Shown: positions 36,263 to 48,645 of the stretch, one piece after another
Layout of the letters: each line of letters begins with the position of its first letter
How positions within the stretch are numbered: position 1 is the stretch's first letter
NCBI GenBank assembly: GCA_963681505.1
Contig: OY811992.1
Span: forward strand, 1,700,800 to 1,764,799
Length of the DNA: 64,000 bases
Direction of reading: 5' to 3'
DNA from: Eunapius fragilis
Lineage: Eukaryota; Porifera; Demospongiae; Spongillida; Spongillidae
Position numbers and translations under genes: made by a program
Notes under the pieces: model-generated
The model's database searches: none
What the model saw: only the letters and a program-made list of their open reading frames with translations
What the model was told of the DNA's origin: nothing

Positions 36263-39024
36263 ATGTCAGAGAACACCACAAGGTGAGCGTTCGCAGCAGT
36301 GTATAACAGTTACACATGCAGCTGTTTTGCTTTATAGCTGCGAATTGAGCGAGTGGTTTTGCAGGAGGCCGTTGAATATGTCAACCTCGGTGTCGCGGTA
36401 CAAGGCGCGGCTCGCGTTAATGAAACTAATTAACACTTATATTCCCACAGATCGCCATCTGGGTGTTCTTTTCATTCTTTCAGCGGCGAGTAAGCTTTTA
36501 CAGAAACGTCTTGAAGGGTATCCCGGGAATCGTTTAGTAATTAGCCCCACAGCCTCGCTTAGTATGACGAGAAGGGAACCTTTATTTGACGGTCCCTCAC
36601 GTAACTTGGCGTGTCTCTTTCGCTAGCCCTTTGGATCCTGTGCACACGTCCAGGTATAGGATCGTGTATCTTGTTGCCTACGGGGCCGTAGCGGGTGAAA
36701 TTGTAGATCTTGTTATCAATTCGGGCAACGTTTCAGATCCCGCTGGCGGGATTAAATCTATATGGGCGGCAAGTCAGTAATATTGACCGTAATGAAACCA
36801 TCTGGAATTGTTTCTTTTTCAGGTCTCATCGGTATTCTGCGGTTTGTAGAGGCGTCGGTCACCTACTTCCCGCTATTCGCCTGTGTAGACGCCCCTGCAC
36901 CTCTTATCGGCTACGTCACAGGGCTTCTGTTTACTCCGTTGCTGTAAGTAAGAGGATATAAATACGATCACTTTGCCTGAAGTTAAAATACCATCTCTTG
37001 TTGGACTTGAATAAGGTCTGATGTTGATACCAATAACAGCGATTTGAGCTTTTAAAAACCGAAAATAGTTATGATAATACTGTTGATAAAAAATTCACAT
37101 CCTCTAAATGCATGTAAGGGCAAAAAGGTGATATCATTGTGTCAATATGATAATAACATGCATGGTTTCAGTTAGCACTTAGGCTGTTTATATTAGGTAG
37201 CAGTAGCATCTAATTGTAAGTTTAACCTGGCTATGGCATTAGAATTTGGGCAGGTTGCTGCAAGTCTAGGACCAAGGCTGGAGAACGTGTCCCTTGGAGC
37301 TAAGATATGACCAACTAACCTTCAGAGATGTCCCAGAAAAGATCAAAAGATACTTTGAATGACAACACACTTTCACTCCGTTTCCTAACAGGTTTAGCAA
37401 ACAAATCATATCACTCGTATTGCTCTGTCTAGATCACGAGAGCACTGACCAGGAATTTAAGGTACTGAGCAGGCTGGTGCATTGCTCCATCCATTTCTCT
37501 CATTCTCCCTCCCCAGCTGGCAGATGATCTTACCTTCACAATACCAATCCTGTTTTTCCTGTCCCTCATGTTCCTATGGTACCTATTGAGTGCAGCAAAA
37601 GAAGTCCATCGACTTGTGTCAACATCTTCATCCATTAAGACTGCGGTAAGTTTTATTCTGTATGTTCAGGCATAAATAGGGACCCACAAAGCAGCATAGT
37701 TAGGTGTGTGTGATCGATGTACTGGCATGAAGCTGAAAAATCAAGGCTGCAATTAATTTCTTGTTTTTATTTAACATGATCACACTTCACTAATTAAAGA
37801 ATTAGAAATCGTCCTTTGATACTTGATTTTATATTACAACCTTGTTTGATACACACATATACAAACACACACATACACACAAACACACACACACACACAC
37901 ACACTGCTCTTTAGCTCTTTGAACACAAGGTTACGTCATATCATGTAAAACACGTTAGATCTCTGCTTACAAGGTGAGCATCCATTTTGTTGTCCAACAG
38001 TATAGACATTTATTCCCACTCTTATGGCCCATCAGACCTGCCCCTCGTAAAAGGATACAGACACTACTGAGCAACGTGTACCCATATGACTCCAGTATGT
38101 TTTCATCCAAGTCCTCTGCACCCTCCCTCCTCCCCTCTCCTTTCCCCTCCTTACCCTTCTCTGTTCCCCAGATGTGCAGCTTTCTCTTCGTTTTCTGGCT
38201 GCCGTGGTGATAATGATATATGCCATGTACCTGGTATGTGTATATGTGTGTGTTGTGTGTGTGTGTATGTGTGTATGTGTGTTTGTGTGTGTGTGTATAT
38301 GTGTGTGTGTGTGGGTATGTGTATGTGTGTGCATGTATGTGTATGTATGTGTGTGTATGTGTGTGTTGTATGTGGGTATGTGTACAGGTGTGCATTTAGA
38401 AGCAATTATTCTATTCTCACGGCTCACTGTTCAGTTGTCCTTCATCAGTGTTAAGTTTTCCATGGCTTTGAAGCAGATGTCCGAGTACACGAAGCTCCTA
38501 GACAGACTTGATATTAACAGTACCGTGATATCATGGATTAATGATTATGTTGGTGATGCCCTCTATGTCTTCAGAGGTAAAGCACAGGTATTGTTGTCCT
38601 ACCATCACCATACCTATCACACCTCCTACATCACCATACCTACCACACCTCCTACATCACCATGCACTCTTTGCTACCATGCCTCCCAGTGGTGTTCCCT
38701 GCTGGGCCTACCATAGCCTTTGTGTGGAACTTGGGGATCATGGTACTCATGATTAGAGCTGTCTGGTGAGTTGAAGACCACACCCACAAGCTGGGGGAAC
38801 AAAGATGATCCCTCTGTCTTTCATTTCACAGCATTCATTTTCAAAAGGCAGCTCGTGGTGACCTTTCATTTCTCTCCACAAGAATTCCCTCTCCTTCATA
38901 CAGACTGGTATTACCCCACCCCCATCTCTTCTAAACTCCACCCCCTTCCTTTTAACCTACAGCTGAACAGCATGAAGTACACCAGCTTCCAGATAGCCTA
39001 CTTTTTGTGAGTGGGTTGAACAGC

Positions 39025-39069
<45 letters not shown>

Positions 39070-40206
39070 TAAAGTATTGCATGTTAATACATAACATGCA
39101 GTCAGACATACAGCAATACATACATAAGCAGTCATGAAATTAACAGTTGGGCATGGCCCAGCTACGACATTTGAAATAATGTGCTCACAGACACATACAT
39201 TACAACTAATACACACACATCTCATACCCTTTCATATGGAAATAATTTTGCACACATAAAGGTTGGATTCTTACTTGTTCTGTGGTGTGGTTTGCTGGAG
39301 TGGCTGGACTGGTTCTGTACTACCTGATCCAGTTATGGAGAGATAAAGTACTCTTTACCATAGCAAGTATAATGTAAGCCACAGCCTCTATGTGTGACCA
39401 TAAAACCAGTGCAAACACACATCTCACATGGGACCCACATGCATACACTCATCCCCACACTTGCACAAACACACAGGATACCTGTGGTTTATTCATTCAT
39501 CCTCAATTATGTGCAGCTACTTCTGGTGAAGATATTTTTTTGTTGGGGACACAGAAAACAAACACACTGTTCTTAAGAACAGGTACATGAGTTGTGTGAG
39601 CCTGGGGAGGGAAGGGTATAACGGTGGTGGCATCATGGGGGTGGCCATCCATCACAGCTCCTGAGCCATAAATGCCTTCTCTACTTGGTTGGCAGGCGAC
39701 TGTTCTATCTCTTCAGCTCCTTTGTTTTCTTCCAAAATGTGGTCGTTGGACTTGTGTCCAGTTTTTTGTGGATCATATATTCAGCCACCCTTGGGCTGGT
39801 ACTATTCTTCAGGTTGGATAGAGTGGTCCTAATGAAAGGCTTTGAGTCCTTGGACCAAGGTAAGCAGTGTTGATATCTGACCTCTATTAACTCTTTTAAT
39901 TCTTTAGGTCATGTGTCCTATGTTAGTTTTCTCTATCTGGAGCACACTCAGAACAATTCCATACTCCAAGTGTTCAAGGATATTCTTGTGGAGTTAAGAG
40001 ATGTGAACAGTGACCCAGAGCTTCAACAGTTGGATGCTGTGCCCATTGATAACTTTTATCGGTCCTTTAGTGAAAACCCGGCCACCCCCAGGGTTCCATT
40101 GTCCAGATGGGCACACAACAGATGGCTGGTGGCTTACACTCTGCTAAGGAACCCAACACTACAAACACTCAGAGCAAGGTCGAACAGCTTGGTAGAAAAA
40201 GTATAG
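36263..40206 (+). pseudogene. STRA6: STRA6-like copy 5, probably decayed
   Basis: All 17 exons are present: 36263-36282, 36338-36397, 36451-36536, 36627-36772, 36823-36943, 37392-37461, 37517-37645, 38001-38094, 38172-38233, 38423-38576, 38690-38765, 38832-38907, 38963-39010, 39262-39373, 39477-39582, 39696-39859, 39908-40206. Relative to the sisters, exon 2 is one base short (CTGCGAATTGAG for CTGCGAAACTGAG). The exon 10 acceptor is CACGG instead of CACAG. Exon 13 lacks one base at its end (TTTTTGTGAGTGG), bringing TGA into frame. Exon 15 has seven T where others have six, shifting the frame after LLLVKIFF. Four independent hits make a full-length product unlikely. Exons 1-5 follow copy 3; the first half of exon 17 is almost identical to copy 1 and its end to copy 4. 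Confidence 0.75.
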
Positions 40207-40540
40207 ATTCCTAGAATATTTTTAACATCTATAATGTGATTCTAGCTAGGTCGGGTATTGTCTTAGATTGGGAGTTTGACCTCAGATGATCTGGTTTCTA
40301 GTTTCAGTGTTGCTTATTATGTTATTTGTAACAAATTATAATTCTGTAAAAGGGTACACCTGGCCAAAGCAACTCCACACTCCTAGGTTGCTGAAGCGCT
40401 AGGCATCTTTAACTTGGACAACTGACGCTGTTTTTACAGAGTGCACAAGCGTTGATGTCTCTGATGTTGCTTGGCAGCAAGCTCAGTTGAGTCCTATATA
40501 GCATGGAGGCCTGGGTCTTCCCCACTCAAGTGCTTGTTTC
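40207..40540. repeat. Copy 5 3' flank, duplicated after copy 6
   Basis: Parallels 53419-53735: CATCTATAATGTGATTCTAG, GGTACACYTGGCCARAGCAA, TCCTAGGTTGCTGAAGC and GTCTCTGATGTTGCTTGGCA occur in order in both. The match breaks at AAGTGCTTGTTTC where the MITE 40541-40832 begins. Confidence 0.8.
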
Positions 40541-40832
40541 ACAAGTAAAGAAAAACATTCTCTAATGAGAAAGTTGGTGGAATATAGGAATTGGAGGCAA
40601 TGGTGGTGTTAAAAGGGAGGGAACAAGGTTTTGAGAAAAGGGTAATGAGACAAAAATCCTGTATTTAGCACTTCTTTTGGTTCTGTTACATTTACACGTG
40701 CTCAATATAGGATTTTTGTCAGTCTCATTACCCTTTTCTCAAAACCTTGTTCCCTTCCTTTTAACACCACCATTGCCTCCAATTCCTATACTCCACCAAC
40801 TTTCTCGTTAGCGAATGTTTTTCTTTACTTGT
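40541..40832. mobile_element. Palindromic MITE of ACAAGTAAA family, copy B
   Basis: Ends ACAAGTAAAGAAAAACATTC and complement; arms contain GAGAAAGTTGGTGG, GGCAATGGTGGTGTTAAAAG and GAGACAAAAATCCT. Flanked by TTC on both sides. The homologous site after copy 6 reads GTGCTTGTTTCATAGCTTCC with no insert. Confidence 0.85.
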
Positions 40833-41464
40833 TTCCTCTATTTTTTAATTATCACCCACTCCCCCACCCACCCCGCCCACCCACCCCCCACCCCACCCCT
40901 CCCCCCCTCCGCTTCAATTACCGTCACGAGCAGACGCCCGCTTTTGTCTGGGATCACTGTTAGGAACGCGGGAGAATTCTAACACGTAGTCTGCTCTCCT
41001 CTTTGTTTGCACAATTCTAAATATACATAAATGTCGCCATGGGAACGCTTCTATTTAACACTACGCATTACGTAATGATTACGTATGTCAGTTTTAAGCT
41101 TTATTCATATATCTGATACTTGAAGATGTCCTTCCAGGAGATTCTAAAGCGATTGATATAATTGGCGCTCTTTAAAACCATTCCTATCCCGAGTTATACT
41201 CACCCGAGAAGAAGACGACGACGACGACGGAGAAGATTTGGCCTGGAAACGAGGTAAAACACGAACTTTTTTGTTCTTAAAGCAAACAGTTTGAAGACTG
41301 GAATAAAACATTAAAATGACCGTCTTTGCCTTCTGGTTCGATAGGAACAAAGAGCACCACTATCCGTTTCTCGGTACGCGAGTTATATACGCAGGGCGCG
41401 GGTTTTTAATGATTTCACGACCCGGGTCAATTCCTATATAGGAACTACTATCGTATAGTTCCTG
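40833..41464. other. Spacer with CCCACCC-rich tract and (GACGAC)n
   Basis: C-rich tract 40855-40915 (CCCACCCACCCC type) and a short GAC repeat near 41212-41230. No gene recognised. This block is absent from the duplicate region after copy 6. Confidence 0.5.
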
Positions 41465-41745
41465 ATAGCTTCCATTGGCCATTCTGGTTTTGCCATTGGA
41501 GAAAACCACCACTTGGAGCAATCCATTGACAACTTTAATGGCTTCATTGTGGACACCAAAGCTTACTGGACATTCTTGATGCTCCTCCCCTGCCAGAGGT
41601 ACTTGTCGTCTAAGATTGAAGACCATCAGCTCAAGATTCTCCTTGACCATTCATCATCACCGGCTAACTGTGCTCGGGTCCTCTCCCAATGCCTCAGCTT
41701 GGCTTTTGGTCATGCCAACACCCCAGCTGAACTTACATCTAGTGC
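41465..41745. repeat. Duplicated segment, single-unit form
   Basis: Matches 53735-53990 and 55198-55235. Shared blocks: TAGCTTCCATTGGCCATTCT, AAAACCACCACTTGGAGC, GACCATCAGCTCAAGATTCT and CGGTCATGCCAACACCCC-like. Here GGTCCTCTCCCAATGCCTCA leads directly to GCTTGGCTTTTGGTCATGCC; after copy 6 the same point holds about 39 tandem units. A 60-codon open stretch on the minus strand (VPLAGEEHQECPVSFGVHNE) might be a relic exon of unknown origin. Confidence 0.75.
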
Positions 41746-41761
41746 CTCCTCAGTGATGGAT

Positions 41762-41868
41762 ACAGACAGGCGTGGTTCTGGATATTATCGGATATTTGTA
41801 CGTAAAACAATAATTTACGTACAAATATTCGATAGTATCCTGTTTACCCCAGAACCACGCCTGTCTGT
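41762..41868. mobile_element. Hairpin MITE, 107 bp
   Basis: ACAGACAGGCGTGGTTCTGG at the left and its complement at the right; inner arms TATTTGTACGTAAA and complement around ACAATAA. Non-coding. Confidence 0.75.
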
Positions 41869-42269
41869 GTCCACCTCTGCTCCTGAATTTCTGGTGGCAT
41901 TAAAATGGTGGCCGACACCCAAGGTCCCCTGGGTCACCACACCCTAGGTCCCTTGGGTCACCACGCCCTAGGTCCCTGGGTCACATGCACCTAGCCACGT
42001 CAGTAATGATATAATGTATCGTACACGCGCGGTAACACACCACCATTTTAGGTGTATGAAAAGTGTAAGAAACAAATTATATACTTTGTAACAAACAATC
42101 CTAAGGTCAAAGCCGGGTTCAAATGGAGTGTTTTCACAATCAGAAATAGGTTTTCATCGATTTGGATACTCCCACACGCCAGCGTGTCTGTAGCTTCAAG
42201 CCGACCATCGGTCCTCACACTGATCATAGAGAAAGTCACAGCTCAATACATGGAGAAAATATGGCATAC

Positions 42270-42605
42270 AAGTATTCATCCACCAATTAGAGGGCAGTTG
42301 AGTAAACTTTTGGTACTGTGAGGGAGGACCATTTACCTCTGATCTTATTCACTGTACCATTGGTTTTTAAAATACATGTATAGACTGTCTTTACCTGAAA
42401 TTAGGAAATAAGGGAACAACACCCTGTTCTTGTGTAAGCCACCCGTTGTAAACTACTCTAACAGTAGAGCTAGTGGGTGAAAATGGCCAAAATTTGGGGG
42501 AAGTGTAAAACATAAAAGATCCGCTGACGATTATTTTTGACACGGGATTTAATTATTACAATCATTGAGACTACTCATCTAACCGTGATAATTAACCGCG
42601 GTTAG
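42270..42605. repeat. Interspersed repeat, copy B
   Basis: Second copy of the repeat at 35310-35665; see shared blocks there. The preceding stretch 41869-42269 has no recognised gene. Confidence 0.7.
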
Positions 42606-42654
42606 CCTTCGAACTGTCCTCAGTCTTGCTACTAATCTGATTGTTGCTACCAAT

Positions 42655-42985
42655 CATAAAGCGTCAATTAGCAAGAGCAAGAGCCCTGCCATTTACATGT
42701 ACAATACAATGCATTTATTACCAATCGTGAAATTTCTTCAAAGGCTTTCTAGGACAACAGGAGCCCATGCAGCGGCAATGGTTTCAATTCTACTGTATTG
42801 CTTAACGCTGTACATGTATGGGGCTATCGATAGTCATAGAAAGCCTTTAAATCTTTAGAATTGAAATCATTGCTGCTGCGTGGTTAGAAAGCCTTTAAAG
42901 GAATTCATGCGACAGGTAATGAATGCATTGTACTGTACATGTAAACAACGCCAGGGCTACTTGGGCTTGCCACTAGACAGAATGG
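42655..42985. repeat. Imperfect long inverted repeat
   Basis: Pairs include ATTTACATGTACAATACAAT with ATTGTACTGTACATGTAAA, AAAGGCTTTCTA with TAGAAAGCCTTT, and GCGGCAATGGTTTCAATTCT with AGAATTGAAATCATTGCTGC. Centre near 42820. Probably an old MITE. Confidence 0.6.
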
Positions 42986-43285
42986 AATCCAAAATTAATT
43001 CACAGTTTAGTTACGCAGTCTATTTCTATTAAATTTATTTTTTGCTAAGTATAATAAAGATACTCGGCTTTTTGCGCACTACAATCCAAATAATAGCCAA
43101 TATCGTGGATTACATAAACTGCACGAGGACAACTAAAATATCAAAATCCAGATCTGCATGTTATTATACTGTACGCATGCTTTCGGCACAAAATGGTGCC
43201 CTCCGCAGTTCTAGCCGGGGTTAAATGCTGTTATCGCGATAACGACGGTTAATTTTAACCTTCACCGCGCGGCAACCCTAGTATG

Positions 43286-43294
43286 TATGTGTGA

Positions 43295-43377
<83 letters not shown>

Positions 43378-43412
43378 TGTGTGTGTGTGTGTGTGTGTGC
43401 GTGTGTGTGTGT
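43286..43412. repeat. (GT)n microsatellite
   Basis: Long GT array with GGGT and GCGT interruptions, intergenic, just left of the nested transposon block. Confidence 0.95.
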
Positions 43413-43873
43413 GAGATCACTGTCAGATCGGAACGATGACCACCTGCTCTACCCTGTATCAATACTACTGCTTTGTGGGCATGATAACATTAATTCTAAC
43501 CAATACTTTTCCATCCATGATTTCATGGTATAAATTATATACTGAAGCATGAGAATAATTTTATGAAACAAGTGAAGAAAACTAACATTTTCTATATACG
43601 AGAAGGTTGAAGGTATATAGGAATCAAAGGCGATGGTGATGTAAAAAGCTTAAGCAAGGGGGACAAGGCTTCTGATTGAAAAGAAAAATAGACCTATATA
43701 AGCATTAGTCTCGTCCCCAGACCCAAATGTACGTAAGTGTTATCGCTTGCAGTATAACACTACGTACAGTGGGTCTGGACGATAAGTCAAGCGAAGTTGT
43801 TCCGTGCTTTTAAAATGTTATGTAATAATTGTGACGTCATACGTAATTGCCTACGTCACATTCGCAAATTAAA

Positions 43874-46824
43874 ATGAATCGCTGCAAGGTATGTGGTTTG
43901 CCTGTTTTAAGCTGCAAAAAAAAGAAGACGCCTAGAAAGTCCAACACTGGCACTGTGTTGTGAGACGCTAAGGAGTTTATCTTGTGAAGTAGCGAACATG
44001 AACGTTGATTACAGCTCCGGATACATATGCTTGACCTGCTACAGGGATGTCGGAAAGTACGCTTTTCTAAAGAGCGGGCTACAGAAGCTGAGAGACGAAT
44101 TAATGGCAAAGCTTACTGCGAATTTGACAGCTCATTGCAGCCAAGCAGCTGCTAGTATAGAAACTGCAGAACAACGGCATTGCGTTACAAAACGAAGGGC
44201 ACCAGTTGCTGAACGACCATCCGTAAAGGTCAGTAGTGAGTACTGTGCCGGTATCAACAGTGCTCTTTATGTAGCTTTCAATTTTACAACAGGTGATCGT
44301 CACACATGACGGTTATGAGAAAAGGTATGTTTTGTCTCCCAGGAGGGAAGAAATTGGAAAATCGTTAGCCCGTAATTCAGTAAGAGCATTCGCTAAGCAT
44401 GCATTTGTAAATAAAATGACGAGGAAGGAGCTGTTAGCAAGAGTTAGTACACTTGTGCGGGAAGATATGAAAAGGATTCTTTCAGACACTACTTTGAAAT
44501 TTGAAGATGTTAGCCTGAAAGTATTAACGTCATATACCTGGGAAGGTCTTTACATTCAACTTACACAACTAGCTCCAACACTGATGGGTTTACTTGACAC
44601 TTGTGTTGCTCGATGCAGCCCTAAGCGTCACTCTATTCTACTAACATGTGTGGCAGTTTTAGTGAAATCTCATCATCGCCAAACTCTTATCCACATATTA
44701 ATTTCTTTATTCCTTTACTCAGGGCATGCTGCAAAACAGGTACATGTACATTCATGCCTGTGATGTGTACTTTCAGTTCTTTGCTACATAGGACTACATT
44801 TTAAACTATCATAAATACGTTATCATTACAGGTATACACCAGATTGCAGAAAATGGGCATATGCCTGTCTACAGATAGTACACAGAAACTACTAGACACT
44901 CTTGGTGCCAATCATGACAGCACTGTCCTTGAATGGGTTGAGGAACTTAAACACTTCATGCCAATGAATCAGGCAGGTCATGCAAATAATTTGGAGCATA
45001 ATAAGGTTATCCTTTATATTTTAGGGTGTTATTTCATCATCATGTTTGGCACATATGCCTACTGGTACTTCCAGTTCATCCTCCAGTGTTCTAGCGCTAT
45101 CAATATTTGATGACAATTCACCACCAAAATTCATGTCCACTCCAAACAGCTCATTTAATGGTGCATCCGATGATGAGAAATGTGTGAGCCAGTCCTCATG
45201 TCATCAGTCTGACATACCCCTCTTAAGTGATTGTGATTCTAGCCTTTCAGATGTATTGGACATAGCTCCAGGTTTGTGTATTTTTCTTAGTTGCATTAAC
45301 AATGCATACTACTTCATTACAGATAGTGGTAATCAAGATGTGCTACTTCAAGGTGCGTACTATGTATGGAATACTCTGTGTGACTGGAGTTATAATTTTT
45401 AAATGTATAACATAGAACCAAGGCAGGAGGCATCCCAGTCAGAAAGCACCACTGATGATGGAGATTGTGTGACTGAGTCAGAATGGCATGGTTTTAAACT
45501 TGTTGGAGACAATATAGACAAAACGGTTAAACCACGTGATATGCGATTCAACCACCAAGTTCAGTCACTTCACTATTTCCATGTTTATGCTGTGAAGGAC
45601 AGAATAAACTTTAGTGGTCTTAGCAACAATTCCACTTTCATTGATCCAAAAAGTATTGATTGCAATCTGTTCTACCCATCCACAGATGATGATGCTGCTC
45701 TATCATTCAACATGGAGATTTTGGTGGCTAGAATTTTAACTCAGAATATTCATGGGCTCAGCCATTTGAAATATGCAGTTATGCCCCACATCCAGCATAA
45801 GTATACAGCAAATATGGTACAAAAGTCACAAGTGGTATGTGCGTGCTAGAAACATACATGTGCATGTACTGTTACTATGAAATATAACATGTAGGTGCCA
45901 TTGGGAGTACTTCTGAAAAATGAAAATGTTATTGACGACATGGTGGACATTATGGATGTATTGCACAAGTATGGCCCTAAGATCAGAAGTACTCAAACAT
46001 TTGATGTCTGTGGCCAAAGTGGAAGATTAGAAACTGTTGATGTTTATATCGATCACTTTCATCACATCCTAATTGGAGGGGATCAGCTCACAACAGCCAG
46101 AATTAGAGGTAGCCAGAAGGTGCTATCAAACTCTGAAAGTGGAAAAGAACGTCTGGAAGGTCTAATCCCTGTCATAGAGGATTGGCATACAAAGATGACA
46201 TTCATGAAGGTACATGTATATTATTCATGCTATTGAAGTTCTGTGTGATGGTTACCCTAGGACAGCCGTTGAGCTTAGAGATAGCTAATACGTCTGTGAT
46301 AGGAACTACAAGAGGTGGGAAAATTTATACTGACATCTCTTTGTCATCAGGTGGTGTGGACAAGACTATACAAGACAAGCTCAGGGCTGGAGGGTGGTAC
46401 CATGTATCAGCTACGCAACCTTATCAATAGGAGAAGTGTGGTATCAGATGTAAGCAAAGACATGAACTCTTGTGAGGACTTTCTTGAGCTTGTTACAAAG
46501 GCACACATAGTTGCAGCTGCAATCAGCCTAGTTGGGGCTGAAGATGTAGCTAATTTATCAGAAAACATTCTGAGTGGTAATTCATCATCTACTCTGCATT
46601 CAGTAGCAAAATCTATCTGTGCTAAACTAGTCACCATCACTTTTCAAGCAGGACATACTCCCTCAAGCCAAAATCCAGACCATGTGTTGGAGTATGCCAA
46701 AGAAACACTGTCCCTAGGGCTACTGTACCTGGAATTCAAAGATGCTATCCGTGAAGGAGATGGCGAAAGAGTGCTAAGATGTTGGAAATACTTCTGGCTA
46801 TTTTTTCGTGCCACAGGCCTCTGA
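43874..46824 (+). CDS. Academ-type transposase (DUF6589-like), rearranged
   Basis: Apparent exons: 43874-44228, 44293-44739, 44832 to about 45005, about 45025-45270 (with a small exon near 45322-45351), 45419-45834, 45895-46209, 46351-46817. N-terminus is a Cys-rich module (MNRCKVCGLPVLSC, then GYICLTCYRDVGK), a zinc-binding region. The middle has WHGFKLVGDNIDKTVKPRD and LHYFHVYAVKDRINF; the core has HHILIGGDQLTTARIRGSQ, VIEDWHTKM and VWTRLYKTSSGLEGGTMYQL, patterns I associate with DUF6589 proteins of invertebrate mobile elements. The frame slips at an eight-A run near 43917, and the join near 45.0 kb is unclear. The gene stops after WLFFRATG because the downstream part has been inverted (46818-47137). 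Confidence 0.7.
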
Positions 46825-47137
46825 GTGACGGGTATGATCTCCAGATATGTGAATCCCTGTGATCTCATCAAAGTAGTGCAAGGTTTCACTTAGCACACCT
46901 ACTACTTTTCCTGCTCTTTTAACAGCCTGGGGTGTTTTATTTGCACCAAGATGCCTAACAGAGTCCTTGATGTGCCGATTTAAATGCTCCATATGCAAAT
47001 CAGCTGAGATATTATGGCCTGCCTTTCCCCTAGCATTGATGAAACGACCCCACAACATCTCTTCTGCATAACGAGGGGGCAGTATGTAGTAATACTGCAT
47101 CAAGGTATTAAATGCCTCAAGGCAGTAATTGGTATGT
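46818..47137 (-). pseudogene. Inverted 3' segment of the transposase gene
   Basis: On the minus strand this reads HTNYCLEAFNTLMQYYYILP, then WGRFINARGKAGHNISADLH, MEHLNRHIKDSVRHLGANKT and SETLHYFDEITGIHISGDHT. These are typical C-terminal features of the same transposase family, but in opposite orientation to the rest of the gene. The left edge follows the codons for FFRATG and the right edge abuts SGLIRNVQV on +, so the inversion limits are visible to within two bases. Confidence 0.8.
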
Positions 47138-47209
47138 CCAGTGGGTTAATTAGAAATGTTCAAGTGTATGTATTTATATTCATTCAACTGGTAATAAAAT
47201 GGGAACAAT

Positions 47210-48645
47210 CTACACGTTACAGCTATTGCAAGTACAATTAACAGCACACACATCACAGCAGTTACAACCATTAACATTAAGTTTGGTGCAATCAAAGTAT
47301 GATGCCAATATTGTTCTTCTGCATGTCCCTTGATTTGAACAATAGACTTTCATCTCTTTGGAGATTGTGTTTGACTTAAAGTCTTTCTTTTTCCAGTAGA
47401 GCAAGGCAGTAACTGGTTCACCATTACGGCCTGCACGACCACACTCTTGCATGTATGAATCCACATCAGAAGCTGGTCCCCAGTGAATAATTTGACTCAC
47501 ATTTACACAGTCCAAACCCATACCAAAAGCTACTGTGCATATCACAATTCTTAAAGGACTATCACCAGTACAAAATGCAGTTATGATAGCGTCTTGGACA
47601 GTCTTCCTAGTAACCCCTGTGTACATATCCACTAGTCTAAACCTTGCTAAGTTGGGAGCAGCAATAGGCTCAGTAAATTCCTCCTTTAGTGAACTTACAA
47701 AAAAGTCATAAATGCATGCACAGTCCTCATATCGCCTGCAAAATACCATTACTCTTGGCCTTTTGCGTCTAAGAGTGCGTAGTTTAGCCACTATGGGTGT
47801 AAATGCAACTTCCACACTCAAGCTTGTGTTTTCTCTGACAGTGTAAAAAATATTGGCTTTGTCAGGTGAAGCAGAGACTAGAACAGGATCATTCAACCCC
47901 ACAATAGCGATTACTTTATTTCTTGTGGCTACTGTGGCAGTAGCTGTCATGACCATACATTTGACATGACCTGGAATAATGCTCCGTACTTCTCCCAGAT
48001 GTTTGAACTCTTGCCTGAAGTACTCACCCCTAAGGAATGTTATACATATTCTAAACCATTGTATTGCATGACATTAATGACTAACCATTTAGTGACACAG
48101 TGAACTTCATCTATTACAAAGGCAACAAGGTTGTCCTTGTATACTGTCGTTCTGAGCATTTCTCTCATTGCCAGGTTTAGCATCAGCATCTCCGGACTGA
48201 TGAAGAGAATTTTATATTCTCCTCGAAGGATTTTTTCAAGCTGAAGATCTTCCCTGTTTTCGCTGCTAACATAGGTAGCAGCCAGACCTTTAGAATTCAG
48301 TACAGCCACCTGCAAAGTACATTGATATGGCCTAATATAAGTGGTAATGCCACTAACCTGGTCCTTCATCAAGGCTATCAAGGGAGACACAACAATTAAG
48401 ATGCTGCTTTCACGACCATAAAGACCATCAAATGCATAAGGCAAGGCAGCATAGCACAACGACTTTCCGCTGCCGGTCGGTAAGCAAATGAAAACATCCT
48501 TTCCTTGTAGAAAGCACTTTATGGCTGTGTGTTGACTCGGACGAATGTCACAATAACCCAATTTTCCACACGCGAGTACAATCACGCTGTCAAGATTAGC
48601 AGTATCGGAGTCGCTCGTACTAGACATGGTTAAGGCGGAGTACAA
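47210..48645 (-). CDS. RecQ-like SF2 helicase of the transposon
   Basis: Three exons on minus: 48645-48358, 48309-48086, 48029-47210, with introns of 48 and 56 bp; 443 aa. Motifs in order: Walker A PTGSGKSLCYAALP, SPLIALMKDQV, Walker B FVIDEVHCVTKWGEYFR (RecQ usually has DEAHC), MTATAT, VMVFCRR, IVICTVAFGMGLDC, MQECGRAGRNG, and a RecQ-type zinc-binding cluster (CSNQGTCRRTILASYF, then CNCCDVCAVNCTC). RecQ proteins are ATP-driven 3'-5' DNA helicases. Here it would act in transposition or repair of the excision site. An alternative start is the Met at 48627. The frame is open throughout, better preserved than the transposase. No HRDC or long N-terminal extension, so it is not a host BLM/WRN gene. 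Confidence 0.88.

Noticed and set aside
47210-48645. A host BLM/WRN/RECQ gene
   Set aside because: It lies wholly inside the inverted repeats of the Academ-type element, has tiny introns and lacks the extra domains of host RecQ proteins.
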